This document shows positions 55,062 to 63,553 of a stretch of 64,000 nt of DNA, one piece after another. The stretch covers positions 62,001 through 126,000 of the forward strand of contig NZ_BMXI01000014.1 in the NCBI RefSeq assembly GCF_014651675.1, in the 5' to 3' direction. Numbering within the stretch: position 1 is the stretch's first letter; each line of letters begins with the position of its first letter. Below the pieces are notes generated by a model, which saw only the letters and a list, made by a program, of their open reading frames with translations, did no database searches and was not told where the DNA came from. The translations under genes and the position numbers were made by a program. The DNA comes from Roseibacillus persicicus. GTDB taxonomy: Bacteria; Verrucomicrobiota; Verrucomicrobiia; Verrucomicrobiales; Akkermansiaceae.

Positions 55062-55802
55062 GTGAACCAAACACCACGACGAGTTTATCTGCCAAAGAAC
55101 TGGGAACTTCCGGCCGCGATTCTCAATCGCCTGGGGCCCGAGCCCGGTCGACAGCGTCTTATGGATGAGGACGGGCATTTGCTGCTGATTCTGCACCAAG
55201 TTCCCCAGGCCTCGGATGACGAAGTCCGCACGGCGGCCCTCTTTTGGCGGCAGCCCGATGGCACTTGGAAGAGCACCCCGCAACCGGGTGGGCTCTCCGC
55301 GCTGGAGGAGCACTTGAAGGCTTATCGCGAAATGATTCACCATCTGGATGCTATGGTGGAAAAGGCAGCGAACCCCACCGATTACTTCGAGGTGATGCAG
55401 GAGGTGCAACCAGTGCTGCGCGCGACCCGTCACCAGTTGGAGGTGCTGCAAGCCGCGCGACAAGCGCGCAAGGATGAGTCCGCTCTCATCGGACTCCGCG
55501 ATAGCGCCGCGGTGCTGGAGCGTGCGATTGACCTCGCGGCGGGCGATGCCAAGGCGGGGATGGATTTCTCGTTGGCCAAGAGCGCGCAGGAGCAGTCCCA
55601 GGCCGCGCACCGCAGCAATGTGGAGGCCCGCCGCCTGAACCGTCTCGTAGCCTTCTTCTTTCCCCTCGCCACCTTGGTCTCGTTCTTCTCGATGGAAAAC
55701 ACCGGGCAAGTCTTGGGCTCGCCGATGAGCTGGGGCGTGGTGGCTGCCGGAGTTCTCTTTGGCTGCTTTGTTCTCGTTGCGGTCACTCGCGGGAAAGGCT
55801 AA
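55062..55802 (+). CDS. CorA-like membrane protein of unknown function
   Basis: 246 residues from a GTG preceded by AGAAGAGGT. A long helical region (about 85-190) precedes two C-terminal membrane helices: RLVAFFFPLATLVSFFSMEN (about 193-212) and WGVVAAGVLFGCFVLVAV (about 222-239). This layout matches the CorA Mg/Co transporter C-terminus, where FxPLTxxxxxxGMN ends the pore helix; the GMN signature is replaced by SMEN. It may be a CorA relative with changed or lost selectivity. Confidence 0.6.
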   Translation: MNQTPRRVYLPKNWELPAAILNRLGPEPGRQRLMDEDGHLLLILHQVPQASDDEVRTAALFWRQPDGTWKSTPQPGGLSALEEHLKAYREMIHHLDAMVEKAANPTDYFEVMQEVQPVLRATRHQLEVLQAARQARKDESALIGLRDSAAVLERAIDLAAGDAKAGMDFSLAKSAQEQSQAAHRSNVEARRLNRLVAFFFPLATLVSFFSMENTGQVLGSPMSWGVVAAGVLFGCFVLVAVTRGKG

Positions 55803-55814
55803 GAAGCAGGAGTG

Positions 55815-56639
55815 ATGACATTTGGGATCTTTCAATTGGGCATTGTCCTTTGCACCGCGGAAGCGAAGGCCGGGGAATCGGGCGACGGCTATCAGCTCGT
55901 CTGGGCCGAAGAGTTCGACAAGGACGGCACGCCCGATGAAGAGGTCTGGTTTTTCGAAAAAGGATTCCAGCGCAATCACGAGCTGCAGTGGTATCAGAAG
56001 GAGAACGCGCGCTGTGCCGATGGCTTTCTCGTGATTGAGGGGAAGCGGGAGCGGGTGGCGAATCCTGATTATCGTCCGGATGCTCGTTCGTGGAAAGACA
56101 AGCGCGCCTTTGCCGAATACACCTCGGCTTCTTTGCTGTCGAAGAAGGACTACGCCTGGACCTACGGCCGCTTCGAGGTGCGCGCCAAGATTGTGGCGGA
56201 GAAAGGACTCTGGCCGGCCATCTGGACCACGGGCAACGGGCGTTGGCCCCATGCCGGGGAAATCGATATGATGGAGTACTACGATCACGGTCTGCTGGCC
56301 AACGTGGCGTGGGCGGGCCCCGGTGGACGCGACAAGTGGGACGCGAGCTTTATCAAGATGGAGGAAGTCGGTGATGAAAATTGGGATCAGGATTTTCACA
56401 CTTGGGTGATGGAATGGACCCCGGAGAAGATCGTGCTCTCCGTCGATGGCCGGGTCTTGAACACCACTTTGCTTAAGGACACCATCAACGAGGATGGGGA
56501 AAAGAAGTCTCCCTTCCACGAGCCCCAGCGCCTTCGCCTGAACCTTGCGATTGGCGGCCAGAAGGGCGGCGATCCTTCCGACACCGAATTTCCGACCCAG
56601 TATTTGGTCGACTACGTGCGGGTCTACCAAAAGAAATGA
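55815..56639 (+). CDS. Secreted glycoside hydrolase family 16 (beta-glucanase/laminarinase-like)
   Basis: 274 residues from the ATG; a GTG one codon earlier is too close to AGGAG. The signal peptide is short. LVWAEEFDKDG near 28 is the usual GH16 opening. YGRFEVRAKI near 117, LWPAIWTTG near 133, and the catalytic GEIDMMEYYDH near 149 follow, with the two Glu acting as nucleophile and acid/base. The C-terminus has LNLAIGG and DYVRVYQKK. It hydrolyses beta-1,3 or mixed beta-glucans, consistent with algal polysaccharide use. The start is 12 bases after the CorA-like gene. Confidence 0.92.
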   Translation: MTFGIFQLGIVLCTAEAKAGESGDGYQLVWAEEFDKDGTPDEEVWFFEKGFQRNHELQWYQKENARCADGFLVIEGKRERVANPDYRPDARSWKDKRAFAEYTSASLLSKKDYAWTYGRFEVRAKIVAEKGLWPAIWTTGNGRWPHAGEIDMMEYYDHGLLANVAWAGPGGRDKWDASFIKMEEVGDENWDQDFHTWVMEWTPEKIVLSVDGRVLNTTLLKDTINEDGEKKSPFHEPQRLRLNLAIGGQKGGDPSDTEFPTQYLVDYVRVYQKK

Positions 56640-56641
56640 GC

Positions 56642-56664
56642 GAGTGGGTCGCCCGCTCTTCTTT
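56642..56664 (+). terminator. Weak terminator after the GH16 gene
   Basis: GAGTGGG and CCCGCTC (one G-T pair) flank a TCG loop and are followed by TTCTTT. It lies between two convergent genes. Confidence 0.45.
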
Positions 56665-56694
56665 GAAATCTTCGCCGGAAATTTTCTGTTAGAT

Positions 56695-57273
56695 TCAGCC
56701 TTCGGCAAGCGCCTCTTGAAGGTGCTGGTAGAAGCTTGAGGAAAAAGGGCTGTCGATTAGACCCGGCAGGAGGATGCTCCCTTGATGGAGAAGCCCGTGG
56801 CGAGTCCTCCGTTGCGCGGCGCCCGCCAACTTTTTTCTCGTGGTGGCATCGATGAGATCTCCGGGGACGGGATGGACAAAACAGGCCGGTCCTTCGCCTT
56901 CCTCTTTTTCTAACAATTGACTTCTCAGTCCACATGCAGTCAGCGCTCGCTGGGCCGCTTGATGAATCTGATAGTAGGAATCGGCGCGCTGGCCTTGGGC
57001 TAGCTTGTGGGATTTTGGGATCAGCAACGTGTAGGTCAGATCCTCGCGGTGGTCGACGATCCCGCCGCCGGTGGGACGCTTGACGAAGTGGAGGTCGGCG
57101 TTGGGAAAGTGCGCGATGGCGTCGGCTTCGCTTTGGAAGTAACCGTAGCTCGCCCAGTTGCCCGACCACTGGTAAAAGCGGAGAAGAGGCTCGTCGCCCA
57201 GAGTCTCTAACAGGTCCAGATCCCGTTGCATGTTGGTGGGGCCATCGGCGGGTGGATCTTGGATGAGTTGCAT
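56695..57273 (-). CDS. Lipoate-protein ligase A family protein
   Basis: 192 residues. MQLIQDPPADGPTNMQRD is the usual N-terminus. VKRPTGGGIVDH near 63 is the lipoyl/biotinyl-binding loop. RKKLAGAAQRRTRHGLLHQGSI near 145 carries the catalytic-type Lys and the GxAQRR motif. It could attach lipoate or transfer octanoyl groups to lipoyl domains. The protein is shorter than full LplA and lacks the C-terminal accessory domain, so a LipM-like transferase role is as likely. Confidence 0.8.
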   Translation of the reverse strand: MQLIQDPPADGPTNMQRDLDLLETLGDEPLLRFYQWSGNWASYGYFQSEADAIAHFPNADLHFVKRPTGGGIVDHREDLTYTLLIPKSHKLAQGQRADSYYQIHQAAQRALTACGLRSQLLEKEEGEGPACFVHPVPGDLIDATTRKKLAGAAQRRTRHGLLHQGSILLPGLIDSPFSSSFYQHLQEALAEG

Positions 57274-57337
57274 CAGAAAGAGACGGTGCTGTCGGTGTTT
57301 ACTCTCCCTTGTGGGCTCCTGTCATTGCAAGAGTGGA

Positions 57338-57655
57338 ATGGTGAAAGAGATTTTGGGGTTGGTCGTTCAACTGGGCCCGTTCGTGGTGGCTGCAGTCTGG
57401 CTCAAGTTGATGGGCCCGCTGCGTGCCAGAAAGGTCTTTCTGCTGCTGCTCGGTTTGGCCTTCGTGATCTCGGGAGGGGGCACCTATCTGGGCGCGCGGT
57501 ATTTGGGGTTCTCGGGGCGGACTCGTTCGAGCAGCCTGTCGGCGGATGACTTTCTCGAGATTTCCCCCTGGATCGCGGTGACCGGGGTGGTCCTGATTGC
57601 GATCCAGGGTTTGCTTTGGCTGGGAGTCTTTCTCTTTCGGAAAAAGGAGTCCTGA
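57338..57655 (+). CDS. Small membrane protein of unknown function
   Basis: 105 residues from the ATG giving MVKEILGLVVQLGPFVVAAVW; the upstream extension is antisense to the lipoate-ligase-like gene. Three membrane helices are visible (about 3-22, 31-50, 78-98). I recognise no family. It is divergent from the lipoate-ligase-like gene, and its stop codon abuts the alaS stop codon with no base between. Confidence 0.55.
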   Translation: MVKEILGLVVQLGPFVVAAVWLKLMGPLRARKVFLLLLGLAFVISGGGTYLGARYLGFSGRTRSSSLSADDFLEISPWIAVTGVVLIAIQGLLWLGVFLFRKKES

Positions 57656-60511
57656 TTAAGCCAACTTCTCCTTGGCTGCTTGCACGAGCTCTTCCTTTTT
57701 GTCGCGTTGCGGAGCCGCGCCGCGAGCCATGTCGGGCTTGCCGCCGCCCTTGCCGCCCACGAGGGGAGCGAGGTCCTTGATGAGGTTGCCGGCCCCGAAT
57801 CCAGCATCGTGACCATCTTTACCGCAAAGGGAACCGAGGTGGAGCTTGTTGCCATCATCGACGATGAGGAAGGCCGCGTGGGTGAAGTGCAGCTTCTTCA
57901 AGCCGTTCATCAATTCCTGAAGCAGGTTGGCAGGGCCTTCGACCGCATGAACGATGTTGCCGGAGAGTTGACCGTTCTCGGCGAGACCAGCCAGGAAGGC
58001 ATCGGCTTCGCGAGCGGCGTTCGCAGTCTGGGCTTTCTTCAAAGACTTCTCCGCCTCGACTGCCGCTGCCTTGGTGGCCGCGAGGGTGTCGCGGAGGGAG
58101 GACAGGCTTTCCTCGGCGGGAGCTTTCACTTCGGCAATCGGATCTTGTTCGAGATTCTTGAGCGCCTCGTTGGCGGTGTTGAGTTTTTCCTGGGCCAGGG
58201 TGATTTCTTTTTTAAGTTCTTCGATTTGTTCGTCGAGATAGGCTTCCGCGGCTTTGCCAACGGCGGCCTCGATGCGCCGCACCCCGGAGGCGATGGCTTC
58301 CTCTTTCTTGATGATGAATTGCCCGAGCTCGCTGGTGTTGCGGGAGTGGGTGCCGCCGCAGAGTTCCATCGAGTATCCGTTGAGGGCCTGGGGCTCGCCT
58401 CCAATTTGAACCACGCGCACGAGCTCGCCGTATTTGTCACCGAAGAACTGCATGATGTCCTCGCGACCCTTGATGTCGGCGTGGGGGACTTCTTTCCAAG
58501 AGACGGGCTGGGCTTCGGCGATGGCGGCATTGACCTTTTCTTCGATGGCGGTGAGCTGATCGGGAGAAAGAGCTGCGGAGGTGAAGTCGAAACGGAGGCG
58601 GTCGGGGGTGACGAGTGAACCCTGCTGGGTGGCGTCGGGAGAGACCACTTCGTGCAGCGCCCAGTGCAAGAGGTGGGTCGCGGTGTGGTGGGCCTCGATG
58701 GGGCGACGACGCTCGGCAAAAACGCGCAAGGTCACCTTGTCCCCGACTTCGAGTTGGGCTTGCGGTGGCACCAGGTGGCCCCGCGCGCTTCCGATCTGCT
58801 GGGTGCCGCTGACGAGGTATTCCGCATCGCTGCCTTCGTGCAACATCTCGCCTTCGTCACCCTGCTGTCCACCCATCTCGGCAAAGAAGGGAGTCTGGTC
58901 GGTGATGACGAGGAGCTTGTCCTCGGTGGGATGGAGCTCGAGAATGGTGGCCTCGCATTCGTCGCTGTTGAAGCCAACGAAGTTGGTGACGGCTTCGGAT
59001 TTGATGTCGAGGGCGGCGACGACGGTTGTCTGCTGATTCTCTTGGGAAAGCTTACGTGCTTTTTCGAAAAGAGCTTCGACCGCTTTTTCATCAAGAGTGA
59101 GTCCGCGCTCGCGGCAAAGCAGGGCGGTGAGATCGATGGGGAAGCCGAAGGTGTCTGAGAGCTTGAAGGCGTCCTCGGGTGGGAATGCTTTTTGGGTCGA
59201 CGAGACGTCCACCCCACTGGCGACTTGTTCGAAAAGAGCAAGTCCGCGATCGAGAGTTTTGTTAAAGCTGTCTTCCTCGCGCTGAAGAGTTTCTTTGACG
59301 GTGGAAGTCTTCGCTTTCAACTCGGGAAAGACTCCACCGAGTTGTTCGCTGAGGGTGTCGACTAGATCTGCGAGGAAAGTCCTCTCGCCCGAGAAGCCGA
59401 GGTTGCGGCCATACTTCACCGCCCGGCGCAAGATGCGGCGCAGGACGTAGTTGCGGCCGTTATTGCCGGGGAGGATGCCGTCGGCGATGGAGAGGCTGAG
59501 GGTGCGGATGTGGTCGGCGATTACGCGGAAGGCGATGGCTTCTTCGAGCTGAGCTGAGGGAGTCGAAGATGGCTTGTTGGCGTCATCCTCCGTTGAGGCG
59601 CTGGGGTTCACAGGCGGGACGCCTGTGCTCCTTGAGTCGTTGGGGTAAATGTCGACATACTTCTTGCCGGAGAGTTCTTCCAACTTGCGGAAGAGAGGCT
59701 GGAAGGTGTCGGCGTTGTAGTTGGTCGGCTTTTGCGAAAAGTCGGTGAAGCCTTTGGTGTTTTGAATGATGGAGACCACGCGCTCGAAGCCCATGCCGGT
59801 ATCGACGTGCTTGGCGGGGAGGTCGCGGAAGGTGCCGTCGGCTTCGGCATTGTATTGGATGAAAACGAGGTTCCAGATCTCGATGCAAAGGTCGCTGTCG
59901 GCATTGACGAGCTTGCCCTGGGTGTCGCCCTCGGGGGTCATGTCGACGTGGAGTTCGGAGCAGGGACCGCAGGGGCCGGTGTCGCCCATCATCCAGAAGT
60001 TGTCCTTCACGTTGCCATTGACGATGTGGATGGCGGGGTCGAGGCCTACCGACTCGAACTTGGCTTTCCAAAGGTCATAGGCCTCTTGGTCGAAGTGTGA
60101 GGGGTCGCCTTCGCTGGGCGAGTAGACGGTGGCGTAGAGACGTTTGGGAGGAAAGCCCCAGCGGTCGACGAGGAGTTCCCAGGCCCAGTTGATGGCTTCG
60201 GTCTTGAAGTAGTCGCCAAAGGACCAGTTGCCCAGCATCTCGAAGAGCGTGTGGTGATAGGTGTCGTAGCCGACATCCTCGAGGTCGTTGTGCTTGCCGC
60301 CGGCGCGAATGCACTTCTGGGTGTCTGCGGCGCGAGGAGGGGAGTAGGGCGCGGCCTGCTCACCGAGGAAGTAGGGCACGAACTGGTTCATGCCCGCATT
60401 GGTGAACAGCAATCCGGGGGACTGGGGCAGGAGGGAAGCGGAAGGCACGATGGTGTGCTGCTTCTCCTGAAAGAAATCGAGGAAGGACTGTCGGATCTCG
60501 GCGCTCGTCAT
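57656..60511 (-). CDS. alaS: Alanyl-tRNA synthetase with in-frame repeat insertion
   Basis: 951 residues starting MTSAEIRQSFLDFFQEKQH, the usual N-terminus; the longer frame passes through a terminator. The catalytic core contains AGMNQFVPYFLG and FEMLGNWSFGDYF, then NGRNYVLRRILRRAVKYG. The editing domain has HHTATHLL and the C-G-G-T-H motif of its zinc site. A coiled-coil linker and a C-terminal DHHA1 domain with GGGKPDMARG complete the protein. About 30 extra residues (about 290-320), just before RVIADHIR, are encoded by a palindromic repeat plus a Ser/Asp-rich stretch. The enzyme charges tRNA-Ala and clears Ser or Gly misacylation. It is almost certainly essential, so the insertion must be tolerated. 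Confidence 0.97.
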   Translation of the reverse strand: MTSAEIRQSFLDFFQEKQHTIVPSASLLPQSPGLLFTNAGMNQFVPYFLGEQAAPYSPPRAADTQKCIRAGGKHNDLEDVGYDTYHHTLFEMLGNWSFGDYFKTEAINWAWELLVDRWGFPPKRLYATVYSPSEGDPSHFDQEAYDLWKAKFESVGLDPAIHIVNGNVKDNFWMMGDTGPCGPCSELHVDMTPEGDTQGKLVNADSDLCIEIWNLVFIQYNAEADGTFRDLPAKHVDTGMGFERVVSIIQNTKGFTDFSQKPTNYNADTFQPLFRKLEELSGKKYVDIYPNDSRSTGVPPVNPSASTEDDANKPSSTPSAQLEEAIAFRVIADHIRTLSLSIADGILPGNNGRNYVLRRILRRAVKYGRNLGFSGERTFLADLVDTLSEQLGGVFPELKAKTSTVKETLQREEDSFNKTLDRGLALFEQVASGVDVSSTQKAFPPEDAFKLSDTFGFPIDLTALLCRERGLTLDEKAVEALFEKARKLSQENQQTTVVAALDIKSEAVTNFVGFNSDECEATILELHPTEDKLLVITDQTPFFAEMGGQQGDEGEMLHEGSDAEYLVSGTQQIGSARGHLVPPQAQLEVGDKVTLRVFAERRRPIEAHHTATHLLHWALHEVVSPDATQQGSLVTPDRLRFDFTSAALSPDQLTAIEEKVNAAIAEAQPVSWKEVPHADIKGREDIMQFFGDKYGELVRVVQIGGEPQALNGYSMELCGGTHSRNTSELGQFIIKKEEAIASGVRRIEAAVGKAAEAYLDEQIEELKKEITLAQEKLNTANEALKNLEQDPIAEVKAPAEESLSSLRDTLAATKAAAVEAEKSLKKAQTANAAREADAFLAGLAENGQLSGNIVHAVEGPANLLQELMNGLKKLHFTHAAFLIVDDGNKLHLGSLCGKDGHDAGFGAGNLIKDLAPLVGGKGGGKPDMARGAAPQRDKKEELVQAAKEKLA
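59570..59640. repeat. Palindromic repeat inserted in frame in alaS
   Basis: CACAGGCG-GGA-CGCCTGTG (59609-59627) is a perfect 8-bp-stem palindrome within GGGGTT...CTCCTTGAG. This resembles a dispersed intergenic repeat that I recall from Verrucomicrobia and Planctomycetes. Here it is translated, on the minus strand, as STGVPPVNPSAS. Confidence 0.75.
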
Positions 60512-60571
60512 GTTGCAAGCGTTTTGAACATGAACAGACGAGAGGGAAAATGAAAAAGAAGAGGGAAAACG

Positions 60572-60608
60572 AAAAAGCGGCACCGGTGGGGGCCGGGTGC
60601 CGCTTTTT
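60572..60608 (-). terminator. Terminator of the entericidin-like gene, usable in both directions
   Basis: AAAAAGCGGCACC pairs perfectly with GGTGCCGCTTTTT. On the leftward strand it ends in TTTTTCGTTTTCC. It lies about 60 bases before the alaS start, so the alaS promoter must be very close or within the hairpin region. Confidence 0.85.
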
Positions 60609-60623
60609 CTATTTTTGGGGGAA

Positions 60624-60677
60624 GTGGGGACTTGGGGGAGTCCCCACCTTTGGGGGGAATGAACACCCATTCGGGTG
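60624..60677. repeat. Two further hairpins between alaS and the lipoprotein gene
   Basis: GTGGGGACT/AGTCCCCAC (60624-60647) and CACCC/GGGTG (60664-60677). With the terminator they form three hairpins in 110 bases. They may be repeat remnants or transcript-end structures. Confidence 0.65.
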
Positions 60678-60710
60678 AAACCAGAGGGGGGCCGGTGGGG
60701 AGGGAAAAAA

Positions 60711-60929
60711 TTAGTTGCCTGTGACTACGCGTCCGGCAGCGGAAGCGTCTTCTTTGATGGCGCCGCCAACTTTTTTGGTCGTGTCAACGGTGCCTTCCGC
60801 GACGGAACCAACGGCACTACCAGTTGCTTTGACAGCTCCACCAGCGGCATCGCCAACTGAACGTGCAGTGTTGCAAGAGGCGAGTGCGAATCCAATAACC
60901 GCGAGGGAAGAGATAGTAATGAGTTTCAT
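60711..60929 (-). CDS. Entericidin-like small lipoprotein
   Basis: 72 residues. The signal peptide ends in the lipobox ALASC (Cys19). The mature part is Ala/Gly/Lys-rich with short amphipathic repeats such as GSAVGSVAEGTVDTTKKVGG, as in the entericidin A/B family of small membrane lipoproteins linked to stress and bacteriolysis. Homology over so short a sequence is weak. It is a single gene with its own terminator. Confidence 0.75.
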   Translation of the reverse strand: MKLITISSLAVIGFALASCNTARSVGDAAGGAVKATGSAVGSVAEGTVDTTKKVGGAIKEDASAAGRVVTGN

Positions 60930-61087
60930 AAGTTATAATTGTTCCATCAACGTTTCATTGCTGACGACCCTTAAGACAGCCCACTCCCCCCAATGGTCAC
61001 TAATAATCCTGAAAAAGTTTCCTAATTCTGGATGAGATCGGTTTAACTTGTTGGTTTTAAATGTGTTTTATCTGTTTTCAGGAAAAT

Positions 61088-62020
61088 CTAACAAATGAAA
61101 ATTCGTCCCTGCCTACGCCTCAGGTGACGGTTTCCCGGCAGGTTGATGGCGGGAGGGCCTTGGGATGCAATGAGAGTTCTCGCTTCCTTCAAGAGGCGAT
61201 TGGATATCTCCTGAACTTCGTTTTTTCGTAAGTATTCCTTTAGGCAAGCGAGTTGGAGCCCGGGTGACAACTCGCGAAGTTTTGGAAGGAAAAGGCGACC
61301 CTGGGGATCGAGGAGATCGAGTGTTTGAAGCAATTGGTCCAAGATGTGGTCTTTCTCGTCACTGGACCCCGCCGCGCGAATCAGAGGGGGGATGATGTCC
61401 CGTCCCATGACCTCCGTCAGCAGGGGCATGACCTCATTGCGAAAGCGGTTGCGGGTGTGGGCGGGATCCTGATTGGAGGAGTCTTCCCGGAATTCAATTT
61501 TTCGATTCTCGAGATAGGAATCGATGTCCTTTCGCCGCGCTTGCAGGAGGGGGCGAAGGATTCGGAGCTGTTCTGGTCCAACCGCGAGGGTGGTTTCCGG
61601 TTTCATTCCGCGTGGACCAGAAGAACCGCGCAGGAGGTTGAAGAGGATGGTTTCCGCTTGATCCTCGGCATGGTGGGCCAGCAGGACTGATGAAGTTCCG
61701 GTCTCGGCGGCGACCTCGGCAAAGAGTTGGTGACGGGCGTTGCGCGCTGCGGTCTCAATGGAAAGGCCGTTTGCTGCGGCGAGTTCGCCGACGGGGAGAC
61801 GGGAATGGGTGAGGGGGAGCTCCAACTGGCGGGCGAGATCCTTCACAAAGAGTTCGTCAGCATCGGCATCGGCTCCGCGCAGTTGGTGGTTGAGATGGAC
61901 GAGATGGAGATTGCGAAAATGATTTTCCAGCAAAAGGTGCAAAAGACATACCGAATCCCGCCCGCCCGAGAGGCCCAGGAGGTAAGTGGTGTCAGGGGAG
62001 ATTAGGGTGAGGTCGAGCAC
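61088..62020 (-). CDS. tilS: tRNA(Ile)-lysidine synthetase
   Basis: 310 residues. The PP-loop LGLSGGRDSVCLL near 15 binds ATP. HLNHQLRG near 41, AHHAEDQAETILFNLLRG near 115 and EDSSNQD near 182 are family motifs. The enzyme modifies C34 of tRNA-Ile(CAU) to lysidine, which changes its decoding to AUA. The C-terminal part is shorter than in E. coli TilS, as in many other phyla. It is divergent from the next gene by 90 bases. Confidence 0.94.
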   Translation of the reverse strand: MLDLTLISPDTTYLLGLSGGRDSVCLLHLLLENHFRNLHLVHLNHQLRGADADADELFVKDLARQLELPLTHSRLPVGELAAANGLSIETAARNARHQLFAEVAAETGTSSVLLAHHAEDQAETILFNLLRGSSGPRGMKPETTLAVGPEQLRILRPLLQARRKDIDSYLENRKIEFREDSSNQDPAHTRNRFRNEVMPLLTEVMGRDIIPPLIRAAGSSDEKDHILDQLLQTLDLLDPQGRLFLPKLRELSPGLQLACLKEYLRKNEVQEISNRLLKEARTLIASQGPPAINLPGNRHLRRRQGRIFIC

Positions 62021-62110
62021 TGGGGGGATAGAAGCAAATACGGAAGTCCCGAGGCCAGACTCAAATTTCAGCGTGACTTGCGGGGGCGGGCTGCTGTCTA
62101 ATGAATTGTT

Positions 62111-62398
62111 ATGAGTATAATTGCGTGGACGGTGATGGGCCTGTTGGCTGGTTGGTTGGGTAAGGTAATCATGCCAGGCAAAGACCCCGGCGGTCTCTTG
62201 GTGCAGCTCGCGCTCGGAGTTGGGGGAGCCTTTTTGGGAGGCTTCCTCTGGACCGCAATTACAGGAGGCAAGATGACCACACGAGGATTTCTACCCGGAT
62301 TGGGCGATGTGCTGATCGCGACGGTGGGAGCGGTGATCATTCTCGCAATCTATCGCTTTGTGAAAAGCAAGAGAGGCGATTCTTCAAAGAAGGACTAA
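62111..62398 (+). CDS. GlsB/YeaQ/YmgE family membrane protein (transglycosylase-associated)
   Basis: 95 residues with three membrane helices. The N-terminal GLLAGWLGKVIMPGKDPGG and later GGAFLGGFLW are the signatures of the YeaQ/YmgE group. The family's function is unclear; members are often induced by stress. The Lys-rich C-terminus (VKSKRGDSSKKD) is cytoplasmic. The gene stops one base short of the opposing stop codon. Confidence 0.9.
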   Translation: MSIIAWTVMGLLAGWLGKVIMPGKDPGGLLVQLALGVGGAFLGGFLWTAITGGKMTTRGFLPGLGDVLIATVGAVIILAIYRFVKSKRGDSSKKD

Positions 62399-62399
62399 G

Positions 62400-63512
62400 C
62401 TACAGATTCACCGCGAATCGTAGGAAACCGGTTTCGAGAGTGGGGAATGAGATGGCAATGGAGCCGCTGGTTCCCCTCGAGATCGGATTGTTGCCGGGGA
62501 GGTAGCTGGAATTGAGAGGAGTGAAGTCGGTTTCCAGATCCGGCGAGTAGAGCACTTGGATTGGAAAGCCCAGCCCACTGGCGGGCGCTGTCAGGAGGGC
62601 GCTGGGTCCGCCACTGTGATCGAAGGTGATAGGCAGGCTGGTGGAGCTTCCCGGGAGGCCAAGGGCAAAAAGAACGGCGTAGGGGAATCCCGCTTCGTTC
62701 TTTTCCTGCCCGGTAGTGAGATCCAATCCGTTGTCTAGAGCCCATTGACCGAAGGCGGTGGGAATGGAAAAGGTGGTGCTGGCACTGAGAGCGCCGGTCT
62801 CGAGGTAGCGCTGTTTGAACTGCTGGTTTGAAGGCAATCCAGCGGCTTGAATCTGGGCGTCGGGCGCTTGAGTGGGCACTTGGATGATGGAAAAAAGGGA
62901 GGCTGAAAAGTCCTTGGTGAACAGGTTGGATCCTGTCTGGGTGCTGCCCACGGATGAAGCACCCGTGCCGGTGGGAAAGAGGCTTTCTCCCGAGATGAGA
63001 TCGGAGGAGCCGGTCGCAAAGTCTACCGTCTCGGTGACAGTGCCTTGGGTGTGGCCTTCCTTGCTATAGTTGGAGACCTCCAGAAGGCCCGAGGTCAGGG
63101 TTGTGAAGTGGACATCGCCATCCAGGATCCCGCCGCTGAGAACCTGCATTTCATTGCTGGATGCCGTGCGGACCAGACCTGCTGCCTGAAAAGTGATTTG
63201 GAAGGGCACGTTTCCGACCGAGGCTTCCAGCAGGGCTGCTGTCGGAGCGGTCGAGATGGCGCCTCCCGTGAAGCGGATGCCGTCAATGGAACCCGTGCTG
63301 TCATTGACCTCGGCGATGGCCAAGATGTTCCCCGAATAGGCGACTTCGGCGGTATGAATGTCTTGGAAGGAGGCCTCCTGATGGATTGCGGTCAATCCGG
63401 TCCCGACGCGATAGGTCAAATTAGCCTTGGAGTCGTTCTGAATAGTGAAGTCCAGCGGCACTTCGATGGCCCAGCAAGCGGGCGATAGGAGGGCGAAAAC
63501 AAGAAGCTTCAT
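62400..63512 (-). CDS. Secreted protein of unknown function
   Basis: 370 residues with a short signal peptide (about 1-15, CWA before IEVP). The mature protein is Ser/Thr/Gly-rich and beta-predicted, without membrane helices. Near the C-terminus, QVLYSPDLETDFTPL resembles the SPDLENW module at the end of the giant surface protein (30441-36323), suggesting a shared terminal domain. The last residues (LRFAVNL) also parallel that protein's end. No catalytic motif seen. Confidence 0.65.
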   Translation of the reverse strand: MKLLVFALLSPACWAIEVPLDFTIQNDSKANLTYRVGTGLTAIHQEASFQDIHTAEVAYSGNILAIAEVNDSTGSIDGIRFTGGAISTAPTAALLEASVGNVPFQITFQAAGLVRTASSNEMQVLSGGILDGDVHFTTLTSGLLEVSNYSKEGHTQGTVTETVDFATGSSDLISGESLFPTGTGASSVGSTQTGSNLFTKDFSASLFSIIQVPTQAPDAQIQAAGLPSNQQFKQRYLETGALSASTTFSIPTAFGQWALDNGLDLTTGQEKNEAGFPYAVLFALGLPGSSTSLPITFDHSGGPSALLTAPASGLGFPIQVLYSPDLETDFTPLNSSYLPGNNPISRGTSGSIAISFPTLETGFLRFAVNL

Positions 63513-63553
63513 AAGGGCGCTACCCTCCTACGATTCTTCGGGATTGGCGATTC

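Noticed and set aside
55035-56708. 557-residue reverse-strand frame over the CorA-like and GH16 genes
   Set aside because: The forward genes have clear motifs (GH16 catalytic EIDxxE); the reverse frame is a high-GC shadow.
57680-58618. 312-residue forward frame over alaS
   Set aside because: Antisense to AlaS, with no independent features.
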